In this document: piece by piece, positions 16,221-25,655 of the stretch
Layout: each line of letters opens with the position of its first letter
Numbering within the stretch: the stretch's first letter is position 1
Assembly: GCF_046098205.1 (NCBI RefSeq)
Contig: NZ_JBJURJ010000004.1
Span: 1 to 64,000 of the forward strand
Source: Paenibacillus_AR mesotrionivorans
GTDB lineage: Bacteria > Bacillota > Bacilli > Paenibacillales > NBRC-103111
DNA length: 64,000 nucleotides
Direction: 5' to 3'
Program-made: the position numbers and the translations under genes
Notes under the pieces: model-generated
What the model was told of the DNA's origin: nothing
What the model saw: the letters and a program-made list of their open reading frames with translations, nothing else
Database searches by the model: none

Positions 16221-19010
16221 ATGTCGGAATACATATTGGCTGCCAAGGGAACCAGCAATAATCTGCTGCGGCGGGACATCCGCTTTCTGGCGAATATACT
16301 GGGTGAGGTATTGGTAGGCCAAGGCGGCGAGGAATTGTTGAATGTAGTGGAGAAAATCAGGGAAATGAGCAAATCCATGCGGCTTGCTTCTGACTCGGAT
16401 ATTTATAAGGAGTACATGTCGACGATTCACAGCTTAAGCCCAGTGATCCGGCATCAGGTAATCCGGGCGTTCGCCATATATTTCCAGCTGGTGAACATTG
16501 CCGAGCAGAACCACCGCATCCGCCGGAAACGCGACTATGACCGCACTGCCGGAGAAACCATCCAGCCCGGCTCCATTGAGAGCATCATCAAGGAGCTGCA
16601 GATTCGGGATATTACCGCGGAGGAGATTCAGGATATTCTCGAGGGCATCTCCCTTGAGCTGGTGATGACGGCGCATCCCACGGAAGCGACCCGCAAGGCT
16701 GTGCTGGACATCCACCACCGGATTGCCGACCAGATGATGGAGCTGGATAATCCGATGCTCACCTACCGGGAACGGGAGCAGCTGCGCAGCTGTCTCCACG
16801 GAGAGATTCTGGCGCTGTGGCAAACCGATGAGCTCCGCGACCGGAAGCCTACGGTACTCGACGAAGTGCGCAATGGCCTGTATTATTTTGACGAAACTCT
16901 CTGTGACGTGCTGCCGGAGGTATATGCGGAATTGGAACGGTGTTTGGAGAAATATTATCCCGACCAATCCTGGCATGTTCCGACCTTCCTCCGGTTCGGC
17001 TCCTGGATCGGCGGTGACCGGGACGGCAATCCTTCGGTTACCTCCAATGTGACCTTCGAGGCCCTGGGCATGCACAGGGGGCTGGCCCTTCAGAAGTATG
17101 AGGAGTCCCTCCGGGAAGCTCTGAACTATATGAGCTTCAGCACCAGCATTGTCCAGGTGACCGATGAGCTTTTGAAGTCCATCGAGGACGAGCGGGATTG
17201 TATGGATCTGGACATTGAGGATGCCTGGAGAAACGAGAAGGAGCCTTACCGGGTCAAGCTGACCTACATGCTGGAAAAGGTGCAGAACACGGGGAACCCC
17301 CATTTTCATAACCCTTCCGCCCGTTATTGGTCTCCCGATGAATTCATCAGCGACCTGCGGATCGTGGACCGCAGCCTGCGCAGCCATTATGCGGGACAGA
17401 TTGCCGACCGGTTCATCCGCAAGCTCATCCGGCAGGTGGAGCTGTTCGGCTTCCATATGAGCACGCTGGACATCCGCCAGCACAGCAAGGAGCATGAGAA
17501 TGCCATCTCCGAAATTTTCAGAATCATCGGATTAACCGATCATTACGGGGATTTGCCCGAGGACGAGAAGGTCACCCTCCTGACAGAGGTGCTGAACGAC
17601 CCGCGCCCTGTTACCTCCCCTTACTTCGAATATTCCGAATCCACTACGGAGTGCCTGAATGTCTATCGTACCGTCCAGGCGGCCCAGAAGGAATTTGGCG
17701 TCAATTGCATCAAGAGCTACCTGATCAGCATGACCCAAAGCGCCAGCGACCTGCTGGAGGTGATGGTATTCAGCAAGGAGGTTGGTCTGTACCGCAGGGA
17801 TAAGGAAGGCAATCTGATTTGTACCCTGCAGCCGGTGCCCCTGTTCGAAACCATCGACGATCTGCACGACGCACCGTCCATTATGGCTACATTGTTTGCC
17901 ATTCCCGCTTACCGCGATGCGGTAGCCAGCACCAACAACCAGCAGGAGATTATGCTGGGTTACTCCGACAGCAACAAGGACGGCGGCGCTCTCACAGCCA
18001 ACTGGGAGCTTCGTTTGGCCTTGAAGGATCTGACCGAGATGGCCCGTGCCTTCTCTGTGAAGCTGAAGTTTTTCCATGGCCGGGGCGGAGCCTTGGGACG
18101 CGGCGGTATGCCGCTCAACCGCAGCATTCTGGCCCAGCCTCCCGAAACCATCGGAGGAGGCATTAAGATTACCGAGCAGGGCGAGGTGCTCTCCCAGCGG
18201 TACTCCATGAAGGGGATTGCCTACCGGAGCCTGGAGCAGGCCACCTGGGCGCTTTTGACGGCTGCAGTGATGTCCCGTCACCCCCAAAGCGACATTCACG
18301 AATACAAGTACGAAACGATTATGAAGCAAATTTCCGATGCCTCCCTGAAGAAGTATCAGGAGCTGGTCTTCGGGGATCCGGACTTCATGGCGTTCTTCCG
18401 GGAGTCCACGCCCCTGCCCGAGGTGGGCGAGCTGAATATCGGCTCCCGCCCGTCGAAGCGCAAAAACAGCGACCGGTTCGAGGACCTGCGGGCGATTCCC
18501 TGGGTGTTCGCCTGGACCCAAAGCCGTTACCTGTTCCCTGCATGGTATGCGGCGGGCAGCGGCCTGAACAGCTACTACAAGGGCAAGGCCGAGAACATGA
18601 AGCAGCTGCAGAAAATGTATGCCAAGTGGTCCTTCTTCCGGACCGCTATCGACAACCTTCAGATGGCCTTGGCCAAGGCGGATTTGAACATCGCCCGGGA
18701 GTACGGCAAGATGGTGAAGGACCGGTCGATTGCCGACCGGATCTTTCAGGAGATCAGCGACGAGTTCAAGCTGACCTCCGAGCTGATTCTGATGATTACC
18801 GGCCAGAAGGAAATTCTCGATAATGTGCCGATTCTCCAAGAGTCCATCAAGCTCCGCAATCCGTATGTGGATCCCATGAGCTATATGCAGGTGCTGCTTC
18901 TGACGGAGCTCCGGGATTGCCGGGAACGCGGCGCAGATGACGAGCGGCTGATCCGAGAGGTGCTGCTGACCATCAACGGCATTGCTGCAGGGCTGCGGAA
19001 TACGGGCTGA
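16221..19010 (+). CDS. ppc: Phosphoenolpyruvate carboxylase
   Basis: About 929 residues, full length for bacterial PEP carboxylase, which makes oxaloacetate from PEP and bicarbonate to refill the TCA cycle. Signature motifs are present in order: VMTAHPTEATRKAV with the catalytic His at about 152, GGDRDGNPSVT, FHGRGGALGRGG, GEVLSQRYS, RAIPWVFAWTQSR and the C-terminal LRNPYVDPMSYMQ followed by the RNTG terminus. ATG 16221 is taken as the start; GTG 16212 is in frame and equally close to the GGTGAGGAG stretch. The gene appears monocistronic, flanked by a long leader and a terminator. Confidence 0.96.
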   Translation: MSEYILAAKGTSNNLLRRDIRFLANILGEVLVGQGGEELLNVVEKIREMSKSMRLASDSDIYKEYMSTIHSLSPVIRHQVIRAFAIYFQLVNIAEQNHRIRRKRDYDRTAGETIQPGSIESIIKELQIRDITAEEIQDILEGISLELVMTAHPTEATRKAVLDIHHRIADQMMELDNPMLTYREREQLRSCLHGEILALWQTDELRDRKPTVLDEVRNGLYYFDETLCDVLPEVYAELERCLEKYYPDQSWHVPTFLRFGSWIGGDRDGNPSVTSNVTFEALGMHRGLALQKYEESLREALNYMSFSTSIVQVTDELLKSIEDERDCMDLDIEDAWRNEKEPYRVKLTYMLEKVQNTGNPHFHNPSARYWSPDEFISDLRIVDRSLRSHYAGQIADRFIRKLIRQVELFGFHMSTLDIRQHSKEHENAISEIFRIIGLTDHYGDLPEDEKVTLLTEVLNDPRPVTSPYFEYSESTTECLNVYRTVQAAQKEFGVNCIKSYLISMTQSASDLLEVMVFSKEVGLYRRDKEGNLICTLQPVPLFETIDDLHDAPSIMATLFAIPAYRDAVASTNNQQEIMLGYSDSNKDGGALTANWELRLALKDLTEMARAFSVKLKFFHGRGGALGRGGMPLNRSILAQPPETIGGGIKITEQGEVLSQRYSMKGIAYRSLEQATWALLTAAVMSRHPQSDIHEYKYETIMKQISDASLKKYQELVFGDPDFMAFFRESTPLPEVGELNIGSRPSKRKNSDRFEDLRAIPWVFAWTQSRYLFPAWYAAGSGLNSYYKGKAENMKQLQKMYAKWSFFRTAIDNLQMALAKADLNIAREYGKMVKDRSIADRIFQEISDEFKLTSELILMITGQKEILDNVPILQESIKLRNPYVDPMSYMQVLLLTELRDCRERGADDERLIREVLLTINGIAAGLRNTG

Positions 19011-19051
19011 TGCCATAAACGAGTGTCATAACTAATAGGAAGTTGTAAATC

Positions 19052-19098
19052 GGGGACCTTAAGGATCATATACCTTATAGGGCCCCGGTTTTTTGTCT
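19052..19098 (+). terminator. Rho-independent terminator after ppc
   Basis: CGGGGACCTTAAGG pairs with CCTTATAGGGCCCCG around a short AT-rich loop, followed by TTTTTT. It lies about 40 bp after the ppc stop. Confidence 0.85.
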
Positions 19099-19144
19099 GA
19101 AGGCGGGGAACGGCGTGGGAGCGAAGGCAGAGGATTTGGTTTCG

Positions 19145-19385
19145 TAACGGAACCAGGAGGACCTTAGAACGTAAAAAATGGGGATTTCCAGCTGTAACGG
19201 AACTCAGCACTCTTACACCGCTAAAAGCGTCATTTACAGGCAATATTAGCCTTCTAAGAGCTTCTGAGTTCCGTTAAAATTGAGAAGCGGCGGTTTTGGG
19301 GGGCTAAGAGTCGCTGAGTTCCGTTAAAATCGGGAGAGGGCTGTTTCGGTGGCAGCTGTGCGCTTATGAGTTCTGTTACTGAGCA
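19145..19385. repeat. Cluster of CTGAGTTCCGTTA-type short repeats
   Basis: CTGAGTTCCGTTA occurs at about 19264 and 19314 and, with two changes, at 19365: three direct copies about 50 bp apart, each preceded by a CTAAGAG-like string. The inverted form TAACGGAAC occurs near 19146 and 19195. These fill most of the ppc-DMT gap. No gene is seen. The function is unknown; the layout suggests a dispersed repeat family typical of Paenibacillus intergenic DNA. Confidence 0.65.
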
Positions 19386-19424
19386 GCGTAGGTTACATTT
19401 AATATGAAGGAGCACGTCAATCGC

Positions 19425-20342
19425 ATGAAAACGATGTTTTCGTATAAATGGGTGGCAATTCTCTGTATTGTGATCGGAGCCTCCAGCTATGGTTTGCTTT
19501 CGCCGGTGATTAAGCTGGCTTTTGCGGATGGTATCAGCGAGGGAAATGTCACCTCGGCCCAGGTTACCATGGGAGCGCTTATTATGTGGCTGCTGGTCCT
19601 GGTGACGCCGGCGGCACGTAAGAGCTCGTTTACCGGCCCGTGGATCAAACAGGCGCTCATCGGTATGAGCGGCTTGTCCCTTACTACTATTTTTTATAAT
19701 CGAACATTGTCGGAATTGGACGCTTCTTTGGCAATTGTATTGCTATTTCAGTTTACTTGGATTACCATCGTAATGGAATGTATTGCTGAACGGAAGTGGC
19801 CGACCCGCTACCAGGGCGGCGCAATTGCCGTGGTGATGGCCGGCACCATCCTGTCCGTGAACCTGTTGTCGGCGGATTTGTCACGGTTCAGCGTGAGCGG
19901 GATTCTTTTTGGTCTGGCCTCGGGCTTCACCTACAGCCTGTTCTTGTTTCTGGCGGGACGGGTGGAATCGGACCAGCATCCTTTTTTGAAATCGGCTTGG
20001 ATGCTGACTGCCGGACTTATCGTGATCTATTTGTTCTATCCGCCGGTTTTCCTGGTTGGCGGAGCCCCTGATACAGGCTCCCTTATCGTGTGGGGTCTGG
20101 GTCTGGGCCTTCTGGGACAGGTGATTCCCACAGTGGCGTTTCTCATTGGCATCCCCCGCACGGGAGCATCGCTTGCGGCGATGGCGGGGGCCATGGAGCT
20201 GCCGGTTGCACTTATTGGAGCATACTTGCTTTTGGGCGAAAGTATTACCGGCATACAGTGGCTGGGCATGGGGCTCATACTGGCAGGGATTGCCCTGTCC
20301 GAGCTTAAACATACAGAAGGCGGCGCGAAATCCTTGTCATAA
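19425..20342 (+). CDS. EamA/DMT-superfamily transporter
   Basis: About 305 residues with ten predicted hydrophobic segments in two EamA repeats. ATG 19425 is correctly spaced from GAAGGAG; the ATG at 19404 overlaps that site and is less likely. The second repeat ends with VALIGAYLLLGESITGIQWL and MGLILAGIAL, a family hallmark. It probably exports an amino acid or metabolite across the cytoplasmic membrane; the substrate cannot be deduced. It stands alone between ppc and sigW. Confidence 0.85.
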   Translation: MKTMFSYKWVAILCIVIGASSYGLLSPVIKLAFADGISEGNVTSAQVTMGALIMWLLVLVTPAARKSSFTGPWIKQALIGMSGLSLTTIFYNRTLSELDASLAIVLLFQFTWITIVMECIAERKWPTRYQGGAIAVVMAGTILSVNLLSADLSRFSVSGILFGLASGFTYSLFLFLAGRVESDQHPFLKSAWMLTAGLIVIYLFYPPVFLVGGAPDTGSLIVWGLGLGLLGQVIPTVAFLIGIPRTGASLAAMAGAMELPVALIGAYLLLGESITGIQWLGMGLILAGIALSELKHTEGGAKSLS

Positions 20343-20387
20343 CTGGAGAGACGGGGATTTCGGGTATAGCCGGGTGGAGGAGTTTTT

Positions 20388-20966
20388 GTGAACTACGTAG
20401 AGGCGCGGCTGGTGAGGCTGGCGCGCAATGGGGACAGACAGGCTTTTGAAGAGCTGGTGGAGATGTATAAAGACAAAATCTATCATCTCGGCTACCGGAT
20501 GCTGAGCAACTCCATGGAAGCGGAGGATGTAACGCAGGATACTTTCCTGCGGGTCTACATGAATCTGGACCGCTATGATGAGAACCAGAAATTTTCCACC
20601 TGGATCTACCGGATTGGCACCAATCTCTGCATCGACCGTCTGCGTAAGCGCAAACCGACTTATTCGCTGGACGCGGAGATGCCGGAGGGGGACGGAACGG
20701 ACTGGTATTCGCTGTTGAAGAGCGACCAGGACACTCCCGAGGAGGAGGTTGTGCTTTCGGAAACACAGGACCAGATCCGCGGCGCCATCGAAACCCTTCC
20801 TGAAAAATATAAGTCCGTGGTGATTCTGCGTTATCTTCACGACATGTCCCTTCAAGAAATCGGGGATGTGCTGGGTATGCCCGTCACTACAGTCAAAACC
20901 CGGGTCCACCGGGGGAGGGAATTCCTGCGAAAAAAGCTTGAGCCTGAATTCGGAGGCGGCATTTAA
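20388..20966 (+). CDS. sigW: ECF RNA polymerase sigma factor SigW
   Basis: A 192-residue group IV sigma factor starting at GTG 20388 after GGTGGAGGAG. Region 2 is visible around YKDKIYHLGYRMLSNSMEAE and DVTQDTFLRVYMNLDRYD; region 4 as LPEKYKSVVILRYLHDMSLQ and a VTTVKTRVHRGREFLRKKL recognition helix. Followed by a zinc-binding anti-sigma gene and then cdaA, this is the SigW arrangement of Bacillales. It directs the response to cell-envelope stress such as antimicrobial peptides. Confidence 0.92.
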   Translation: MNYVEARLVRLARNGDRQAFEELVEMYKDKIYHLGYRMLSNSMEAEDVTQDTFLRVYMNLDRYDENQKFSTWIYRIGTNLCIDRLRKRKPTYSLDAEMPEGDGTDWYSLLKSDQDTPEEEVVLSETQDQIRGAIETLPEKYKSVVILRYLHDMSLQEIGDVLGMPVTTVKTRVHRGREFLRKKLEPEFGGGI

Positions 20967-21042
20967 AAATGAAACCAACCCAATCGCCGATACGTATGAT
21001 ACATTGTCAACCAGACGAGTTATGGAAAGGGGAGGCTTAACG

Positions 21043-21651
21043 ATGCAATGTTCCGATGCCCTTCCTCTGATACATGAATACCTGGACGGAGATCTTGAAG
21101 GGGCAGACGCGGTGGAGCTGAAGAAGCATCTTCTGATCTGTCCGGACTGCAACAAGCTGTTCAAGCAGATGGAGCAAACGGAGGCCTGTATCCGTTTGTT
21201 GCCCAAGACACCGGTTCCCTCCGATCTGACAGCCCGGATTATGGGCAATATCCCAGTGAAGAAGAAGCGGCGCGAGAGCTGGCTCAAGTGGCTCCGCACA
21301 CATCCGGCTTTGTCGGTGGCTTCGGTTTTTTTGCTGGTGATGGCTACAAGCTTCCTGTCGCTGTGGGATCAGGATAAGGACATGGTGGTTAAAGGCCCCA
21401 GTCTGGATCAGGTAGTCATTCAAGGAGATACCGTCATCATCCCCCAAGGGCACACTGTCCAGGGCGATTTGACGGTGAAGCGGGGAAAAGTTCAGGTGGA
21501 CGGCAGTGTGGATGGGAATGTAACGGTGATCGACGGAAGCTACAATCTGGCCTCCACCGCTTATATTTCCGGTCATGTGAATTCAGTGGACGAGACGCTG
21601 GAGTGGATTTGGTACAAGGTAAATGAGGTTTTCTCTTGGGTGACCCCGTGA
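21043..21651 (+). CDS. rsiW: Anti-sigma-W factor, zinc-finger type
   Basis: A 202-residue single-pass membrane protein. ATG 21043 follows GGGGAGG. The N-terminal zinc anti-sigma domain has H29-x3-C33-x2-C36; a transmembrane segment lies at about 85-103; the extracytoplasmic part carries beta-helix-like repeats (GDLTVKRGKVQVDGSVDGNV). In the family this protein holds SigW at the membrane until PrsW/RasP proteolysis. The extracellular part resembles bactofilin-like repeats more than B. subtilis RsiW does. It lies about 76 bp after sigW and is probably co-transcribed. Confidence 0.88.
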   Translation: MQCSDALPLIHEYLDGDLEGADAVELKKHLLICPDCNKLFKQMEQTEACIRLLPKTPVPSDLTARIMGNIPVKKKRRESWLKWLRTHPALSVASVFLLVMATSFLSLWDQDKDMVVKGPSLDQVVIQGDTVIIPQGHTVQGDLTVKRGKVQVDGSVDGNVTVIDGSYNLASTAYISGHVNSVDETLEWIWYKVNEVFSWVTP

Positions 21652-21669
21652 AGACGTAAAGAAAATGAT

Positions 21670-21709
21670 TAACCTTCCCTTAGATTTTTATGAAGGGGAG
21701 GTTTTTTGT
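21670..21709 (+). terminator. Rho-independent terminator after rsiW
   Basis: AACCTTCCCTTAGA pairs with GAAGGGGAGGTT, followed by TTTTTT. It separates sigW-rsiW from cdaA. Confidence 0.8.
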
Positions 21710-21788
21710 TTGAAAATTTGTTATGATGAAATGAGGGCTAAAGGCCCGTTTTGTCAAAGAGATAAGGACCTCGGGGGATGCCAAATAT

Positions 21789-22622
21789 ATGGACATATTC
21801 AGCGATCTCACCTTTAGGGGATCAATCAAGGAAATCATCGACATACTGATCGTCAGTTATGTGATCTATAAATTAATTCTGGTCCTCCGCGGCACACGGG
21901 CCATCCAGCTGCTGCAGGGGATTTTTGTGGTGGTGCTGGCGTGGGCCCTGAGCTTTCTGTTTAATTTGAATACGCTGCAATGGCTGATGAACCAGATGTT
22001 CACCTATGGGGTGATGGCCCTGATCATCATCTTCCAGCCGGAGCTCAGGCGTGCATTGGAGCAGCTGGGACGCGGGAAGCTGTTCAGCCGCACTGCCTCT
22101 GACGAGGAGCATGCAGTGAACCAAAGAATCGGTGAAATCGTCAAAACAGTAAACCACTTATCCAAGCGCAAAATCGGAGCTCTTATCGTCTTCGAACGGG
22201 AGACAGGCCTGACGGATTATATTGAGTCCGGCATTCCTCTGCGATCCGACATTTCCTCCGAGCTGTTGATTAATATCTTCATTCCCAATACCCCGCTGCA
22301 TGACGGGGCGGTAATTATCCGCCAGAACCAGATTATGGCCGCAGGCTGCTACCTGCCCTTGTCCGAGAATCCGTTTATCAGCAAGGAATTGGGGACCCGG
22401 CACCGGGCGGGAATAGGACTGAGCGAGGTGTCCGACGGGATCTCCGTAATTGTCTCCGAGGAGACGGGACAGATTTCCTTGGCGCTGAACGGCCAGATCG
22501 TACGGGATATCGGGGAGGAGTCGCTGATTTCCAAGCTGTATGCGGAGCTCCGGCCCCCCAAGAGCCAGCCCGGGGAGAAAACTCCCTTCTGGAAGCGGAA
22601 AGGCGGTGGCCCCATTGGATAA
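21789..22622 (+). CDS. cdaA: Diadenylate cyclase CdaA
   Basis: A 277-residue membrane enzyme that makes cyclic di-AMP from two ATP. The N-terminal third is hydrophobic (about three helices); the DAC domain carries the D172-G-A motif within HDGAVIIRQNQIMAAGCYLP and the R204-H-R motif within LGTRHRAGIGLSE. The order cdaA-cdaR-glmM is the conserved operon in which CdaR and GlmM modulate cyclase activity. It overlaps the cdaR start by 17 bases. Confidence 0.96.
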   Translation: MDIFSDLTFRGSIKEIIDILIVSYVIYKLILVLRGTRAIQLLQGIFVVVLAWALSFLFNLNTLQWLMNQMFTYGVMALIIIFQPELRRALEQLGRGKLFSRTASDEEHAVNQRIGEIVKTVNHLSKRKIGALIVFERETGLTDYIESGIPLRSDISSELLINIFIPNTPLHDGAVIIRQNQIMAAGCYLPLSENPFISKELGTRHRAGIGLSEVSDGISVIVSEETGQISLALNGQIVRDIGEESLISKLYAELRPPKSQPGEKTPFWKRKGGGPIG

Positions 22623-24000
22623 ATGGTTAAGCAATACCAACTTTGTCCGGATTCTCGCGCTTTGTATCGGCGTACTTCTGTGGGTGGTGGTCCATCTGGA
22701 TGTGCAGTCCAATACGTCGGTATCGGCCACGGATTCCAAGAACACCGTAACCAATGTGATGGTACAGGCTCTCTATGACGAGGCGCAGTACAGCATTGTT
22801 TCCATTGAGCCTGCCGAGGTAACCGTCACCATGAAGGGGGACGCCGCCAAGATCAAGCAAATGAACCCCGGCAATTTCAAGCTGGTGACGGATCTGAGCA
22901 AGCTGACGGCAGGCACCTACGAGCTTCCGGTGACCACGGAATCCGAGCTGTTGAGGGGCGTCACTTTGGAGATTGTGCCCAACAAGGTCAAGGTAGTTAT
23001 GGAAGAAAAGAAGATGAAGGAGGTTCCCGTGCAGATTGACCTGAGCGGTCAGCCTGCCGCAGGCTTCCGGGCCGGAACGCCTGTTATGAACCCCAGCCGG
23101 GTCTATATCTCCGGGCCGGCCAGCAAGATCGAAAGTGCAGAATCCGCCAGAGCCACTATCAGCATTGACGGAGCCAACCAGAACGTAATCAAAAAGGTGA
23201 AGCTCACCGCCTATGATAAAGCCGGCAATGAGGTGAAGGGCACCATCAGCCCGCCGGTTCTGGAGGTAGAGGTGCCGATTACCCTGCCGGTGAAGGCCAT
23301 GCCCCTGCAGATCAAGTGGACCGGCCAGCCTGCATCGGGCTATGCCGTATCTGCCATCGCGCAGAGTGTGGAGCAGGTGAATGTGTACGGAACTCAGGAT
23401 ATTCTAGATAAAATGGAGTTTTACGACGGTGTGGAAATCGACCTGAACGGCCTCCGGGAAGATAAGGTGTTCTCCCTGGAGATCCCTGTAAAGAACAAGT
23501 CGCTTAAGGTGGAGCCTGCCAAGCTGGAGGTGAAGGTGACGGTGGTTCCCTCCGTAACGAAAACCCTGGAGGGCATCCCGCTTACCTTGACCACGCCGCC
23601 CGCCAATGTGGACGTCCGGTTGACCGCTCCGGCCAGCGGGCTGGTGAGCATCACCGTGGAAGGGGCGCCTGCCATCATCGACCGCCTGCGGCCGCAGGAT
23701 GTGACGGCGCAGGCCAATGTGGGCAATCTAAGCGCCGGCAGCTATGAGCTGCCCATCAACGTCAGCCTGCCGCAATTCGTGAAGCGGCTGGACGGCAATA
23801 AGGCGGCGGTGGAGGTAACGGCCAAGGCAAGACCGGAGACCTCTCCGGCACCTACGCCGACACCTTCTCCAACTCCTGTTCAAACCACGGCGCCGCCGAC
23901 GGATGTTCCGGCTTCGGCCTCCGTTCAGCCTTCGCCAGCGGTCTCACCGTCGGCCACTGCGTCTCCGCACGCAGCTGGGGCTGCGTCGGCCTCGCCATAA
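22606..24000 (+). CDS. cdaR: CdaA regulatory protein CdaR (YbbR-domain protein)
   Basis: A 464-residue protein starting at GTG 22606 inside cdaA. There is one N-terminal transmembrane helix (VRILALCIGVLLWVVVHLDV), then four YbbR repeats on the outside, recognisable as recurring VEVTVTMKG/VKVVMEEKK/LEVEVPITLPVKA/LEVKVTVVPS units, and a Pro/Ser/Thr/Ala-rich tail of about 65 residues. In Bacillales it regulates CdaA by direct contact. The low-complexity tail is longer than usual and may span the cell wall. Confidence 0.92.
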   Translation: MAPLDKWLSNTNFVRILALCIGVLLWVVVHLDVQSNTSVSATDSKNTVTNVMVQALYDEAQYSIVSIEPAEVTVTMKGDAAKIKQMNPGNFKLVTDLSKLTAGTYELPVTTESELLRGVTLEIVPNKVKVVMEEKKMKEVPVQIDLSGQPAAGFRAGTPVMNPSRVYISGPASKIESAESARATISIDGANQNVIKKVKLTAYDKAGNEVKGTISPPVLEVEVPITLPVKAMPLQIKWTGQPASGYAVSAIAQSVEQVNVYGTQDILDKMEFYDGVEIDLNGLREDKVFSLEIPVKNKSLKVEPAKLEVKVTVVPSVTKTLEGIPLTLTTPPANVDVRLTAPASGLVSITVEGAPAIIDRLRPQDVTAQANVGNLSAGSYELPINVSLPQFVKRLDGNKAAVEVTAKARPETSPAPTPTPSPTPVQTTAPPTDVPASASVQPSPAVSPSATASPHAAGAASASP

Positions 24001-24128
24001 GAGCTCTGACGGCGCTTGCCCGGGCGCAGAATGGGGGCAGCGGTCACCAGCCGCCCACCGGCAGCATAACGTAATGACATCTGGGCTTACCTGCAAGTTG
24101 CAGACACATAAAGGAGAGAAGAATTCAA

Positions 24129-25469
24129 ATGGGGAAATATTTCGGCACCGATGGAGTACGCGGCATTGCCAATCAGGAATTGACACCGGAGCTTGCCTTT
24201 AAGATCGGCCGCTGCGGCGGTTATGTGTTAACCAGACAAACCCGGCATCCCAAAATTGTGATCGGATTGGACACGCGGGTGTCCGGGCTGATGCTGGAGG
24301 CTGCTCTGACGGCGGGTTTGCTGTCCATTGGCGCCAATGTCATCCGGCTGGGTGTGGTTTCCACCCCCTGCGTTGCATATATGACCCGGAAGCTGGGAGC
24401 GGATGCGGGTGTTATGATCTCCGCCTCCCATAACCCGGTAGAGGATAACGGTATCAAGTTCTTCGGCGGCGACGGCTACAAGCTGCTGGACGATACCGAG
24501 CTGGAAATTGAAGCTTTGATGGATGCGGAAAAGGATGAGCTGCCCCGTCCCATCGGTGCTGACCTGGGCACCGTCACAGAGGAGCCGGAAGCCAAGCTGG
24601 CTTACCTGGAATTCCTGAAGGAAACGGTAACCTCCTCCTTCGCGGGCCTCAAAGTCGTATTGGACTGCGCCAACGGAGCTGCGTATGAGCTGGCTCCCCG
24701 GGTGTTCCGCGAGCTGGGTGCAGAGGTAATTGCCACAGGTGCCACGCCCAATGGCCTGAACATCAACGACGGCTGCGGCTCCACTCACCCGGAAGCACTG
24801 GTGGAGGAGGTTCGCCGCCACGGAGCGGATCTGGGGCTGTCCTTCGACGGGGACGCCGACCGCCTGATCGCCATCGACGATCAAGGCCAAGAGGTGGATG
24901 GGGACTATATCCTCACGATCTGCGGCGATGCCATGAACAAGGATGGACGGCTGAACCACAGCACGGTGGTTACGACAGTAATGGCCAATATCGGTTTCTT
25001 CAAGGGAATGGAGAAGCTGGGGCTGAATGCGGTGCAAACCGCGGTAGGCGACCGTTATGTCATGGAGGAAATGCGCCGCGGCGGCTACAACCTGGGAGGC
25101 GAGCAGTCCGGGCATGTGATTTTCCTGGATTACAACACCACCGGAGACGGCATTCTGACTGCTCTGCAGCTGGTGGATACCCTGGTGAAATCCGGCAAGA
25201 AGCTGTCCGAGCTGAAGGCATCCATGCGCAAATTCCCGCAGGTGCTGGTGAATGTGCGGGTGGCGGACAAGAGCAAGTACAAGGGTAACACCGCCATCGA
25301 CGAAGCGGTTGCCGCTGTGGAGCGGGAGCTGGGGGACAACGGCCGGGTGCTGGTTCGTCCGTCGGGCACCGAATCCCTCATCCGCGTGATGGCGGAGGGG
25401 CCGGAGAAGCATCAGGTGGAAGCCTACGTGAACCAGATTGTCGAGGTTGTACAGCGGGAGCTGGGCTAA
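24129..25469 (+). CDS. glmM: Phosphoglucosamine mutase GlmM
   Basis: A 446-residue enzyme converting glucosamine-6-phosphate to glucosamine-1-phosphate for peptidoglycan precursors. The active-site phosphoserine is Ser100 in ISASHNPVEDNGIKFFG, the metal loop is SFDGDADRLIAIDD, the sugar loop is GGEQSGHVIF and the phosphate-binding loop is VRPSGTESLIRVM. It lies 128 bp after cdaR with AAAGGAGAG before the ATG. Its enzymatic precursor is supplied by GlmS, encoded next. Confidence 0.97.
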   Translation: MGKYFGTDGVRGIANQELTPELAFKIGRCGGYVLTRQTRHPKIVIGLDTRVSGLMLEAALTAGLLSIGANVIRLGVVSTPCVAYMTRKLGADAGVMISASHNPVEDNGIKFFGGDGYKLLDDTELEIEALMDAEKDELPRPIGADLGTVTEEPEAKLAYLEFLKETVTSSFAGLKVVLDCANGAAYELAPRVFRELGAEVIATGATPNGLNINDGCGSTHPEALVEEVRRHGADLGLSFDGDADRLIAIDDQGQEVDGDYILTICGDAMNKDGRLNHSTVVTTVMANIGFFKGMEKLGLNAVQTAVGDRYVMEEMRRGGYNLGGEQSGHVIFLDYNTTGDGILTALQLVDTLVKSGKKLSELKASMRKFPQVLVNVRVADKSKYKGNTAIDEAVAAVERELGDNGRVLVRPSGTESLIRVMAEGPEKHQVEAYVNQIVEVVQRELG

Positions 25470-25491
25470 TCTTATATAGGAAAGCTGCAGT

Positions 25492-25518
25492 GAACCGCCG
25501 CCTTGGTGCGGCGGTTTC
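25492..25518 (+). terminator. Probable terminator after glmM
   Basis: Strong GC-rich hairpin ACCGCCGC-CTTGGT-GCGGCGGT, but with only three T after it, so its efficiency is uncertain. Confidence 0.55.
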
Positions 25519-25573
25519 CCATAGCTGCCGAAATTTAGGCCAGGCTGAAAGGCCTTGCAAGAATAAATAGTTG

Positions 25574-25602
25574 TTGCAACCGGGTATGAAAATGAATAAG
25601 AT
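25574..25602 (+). promoter_or_regulatory. glmS: Probable glmS promoter
   Basis: TTGCAA (25574-25579), 17-bp spacer and TAAGAT (25597-25602) fit a SigA promoter. Transcription from about 25609 would place the ribozyme cleavage site near position +47 of the leader. Confidence 0.55.
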
Positions 25603-25655
25603 GATGATATGTCATTTCAGCAGGAAAGCGAGGGTTGGGGTTATTGCAGGACAAA

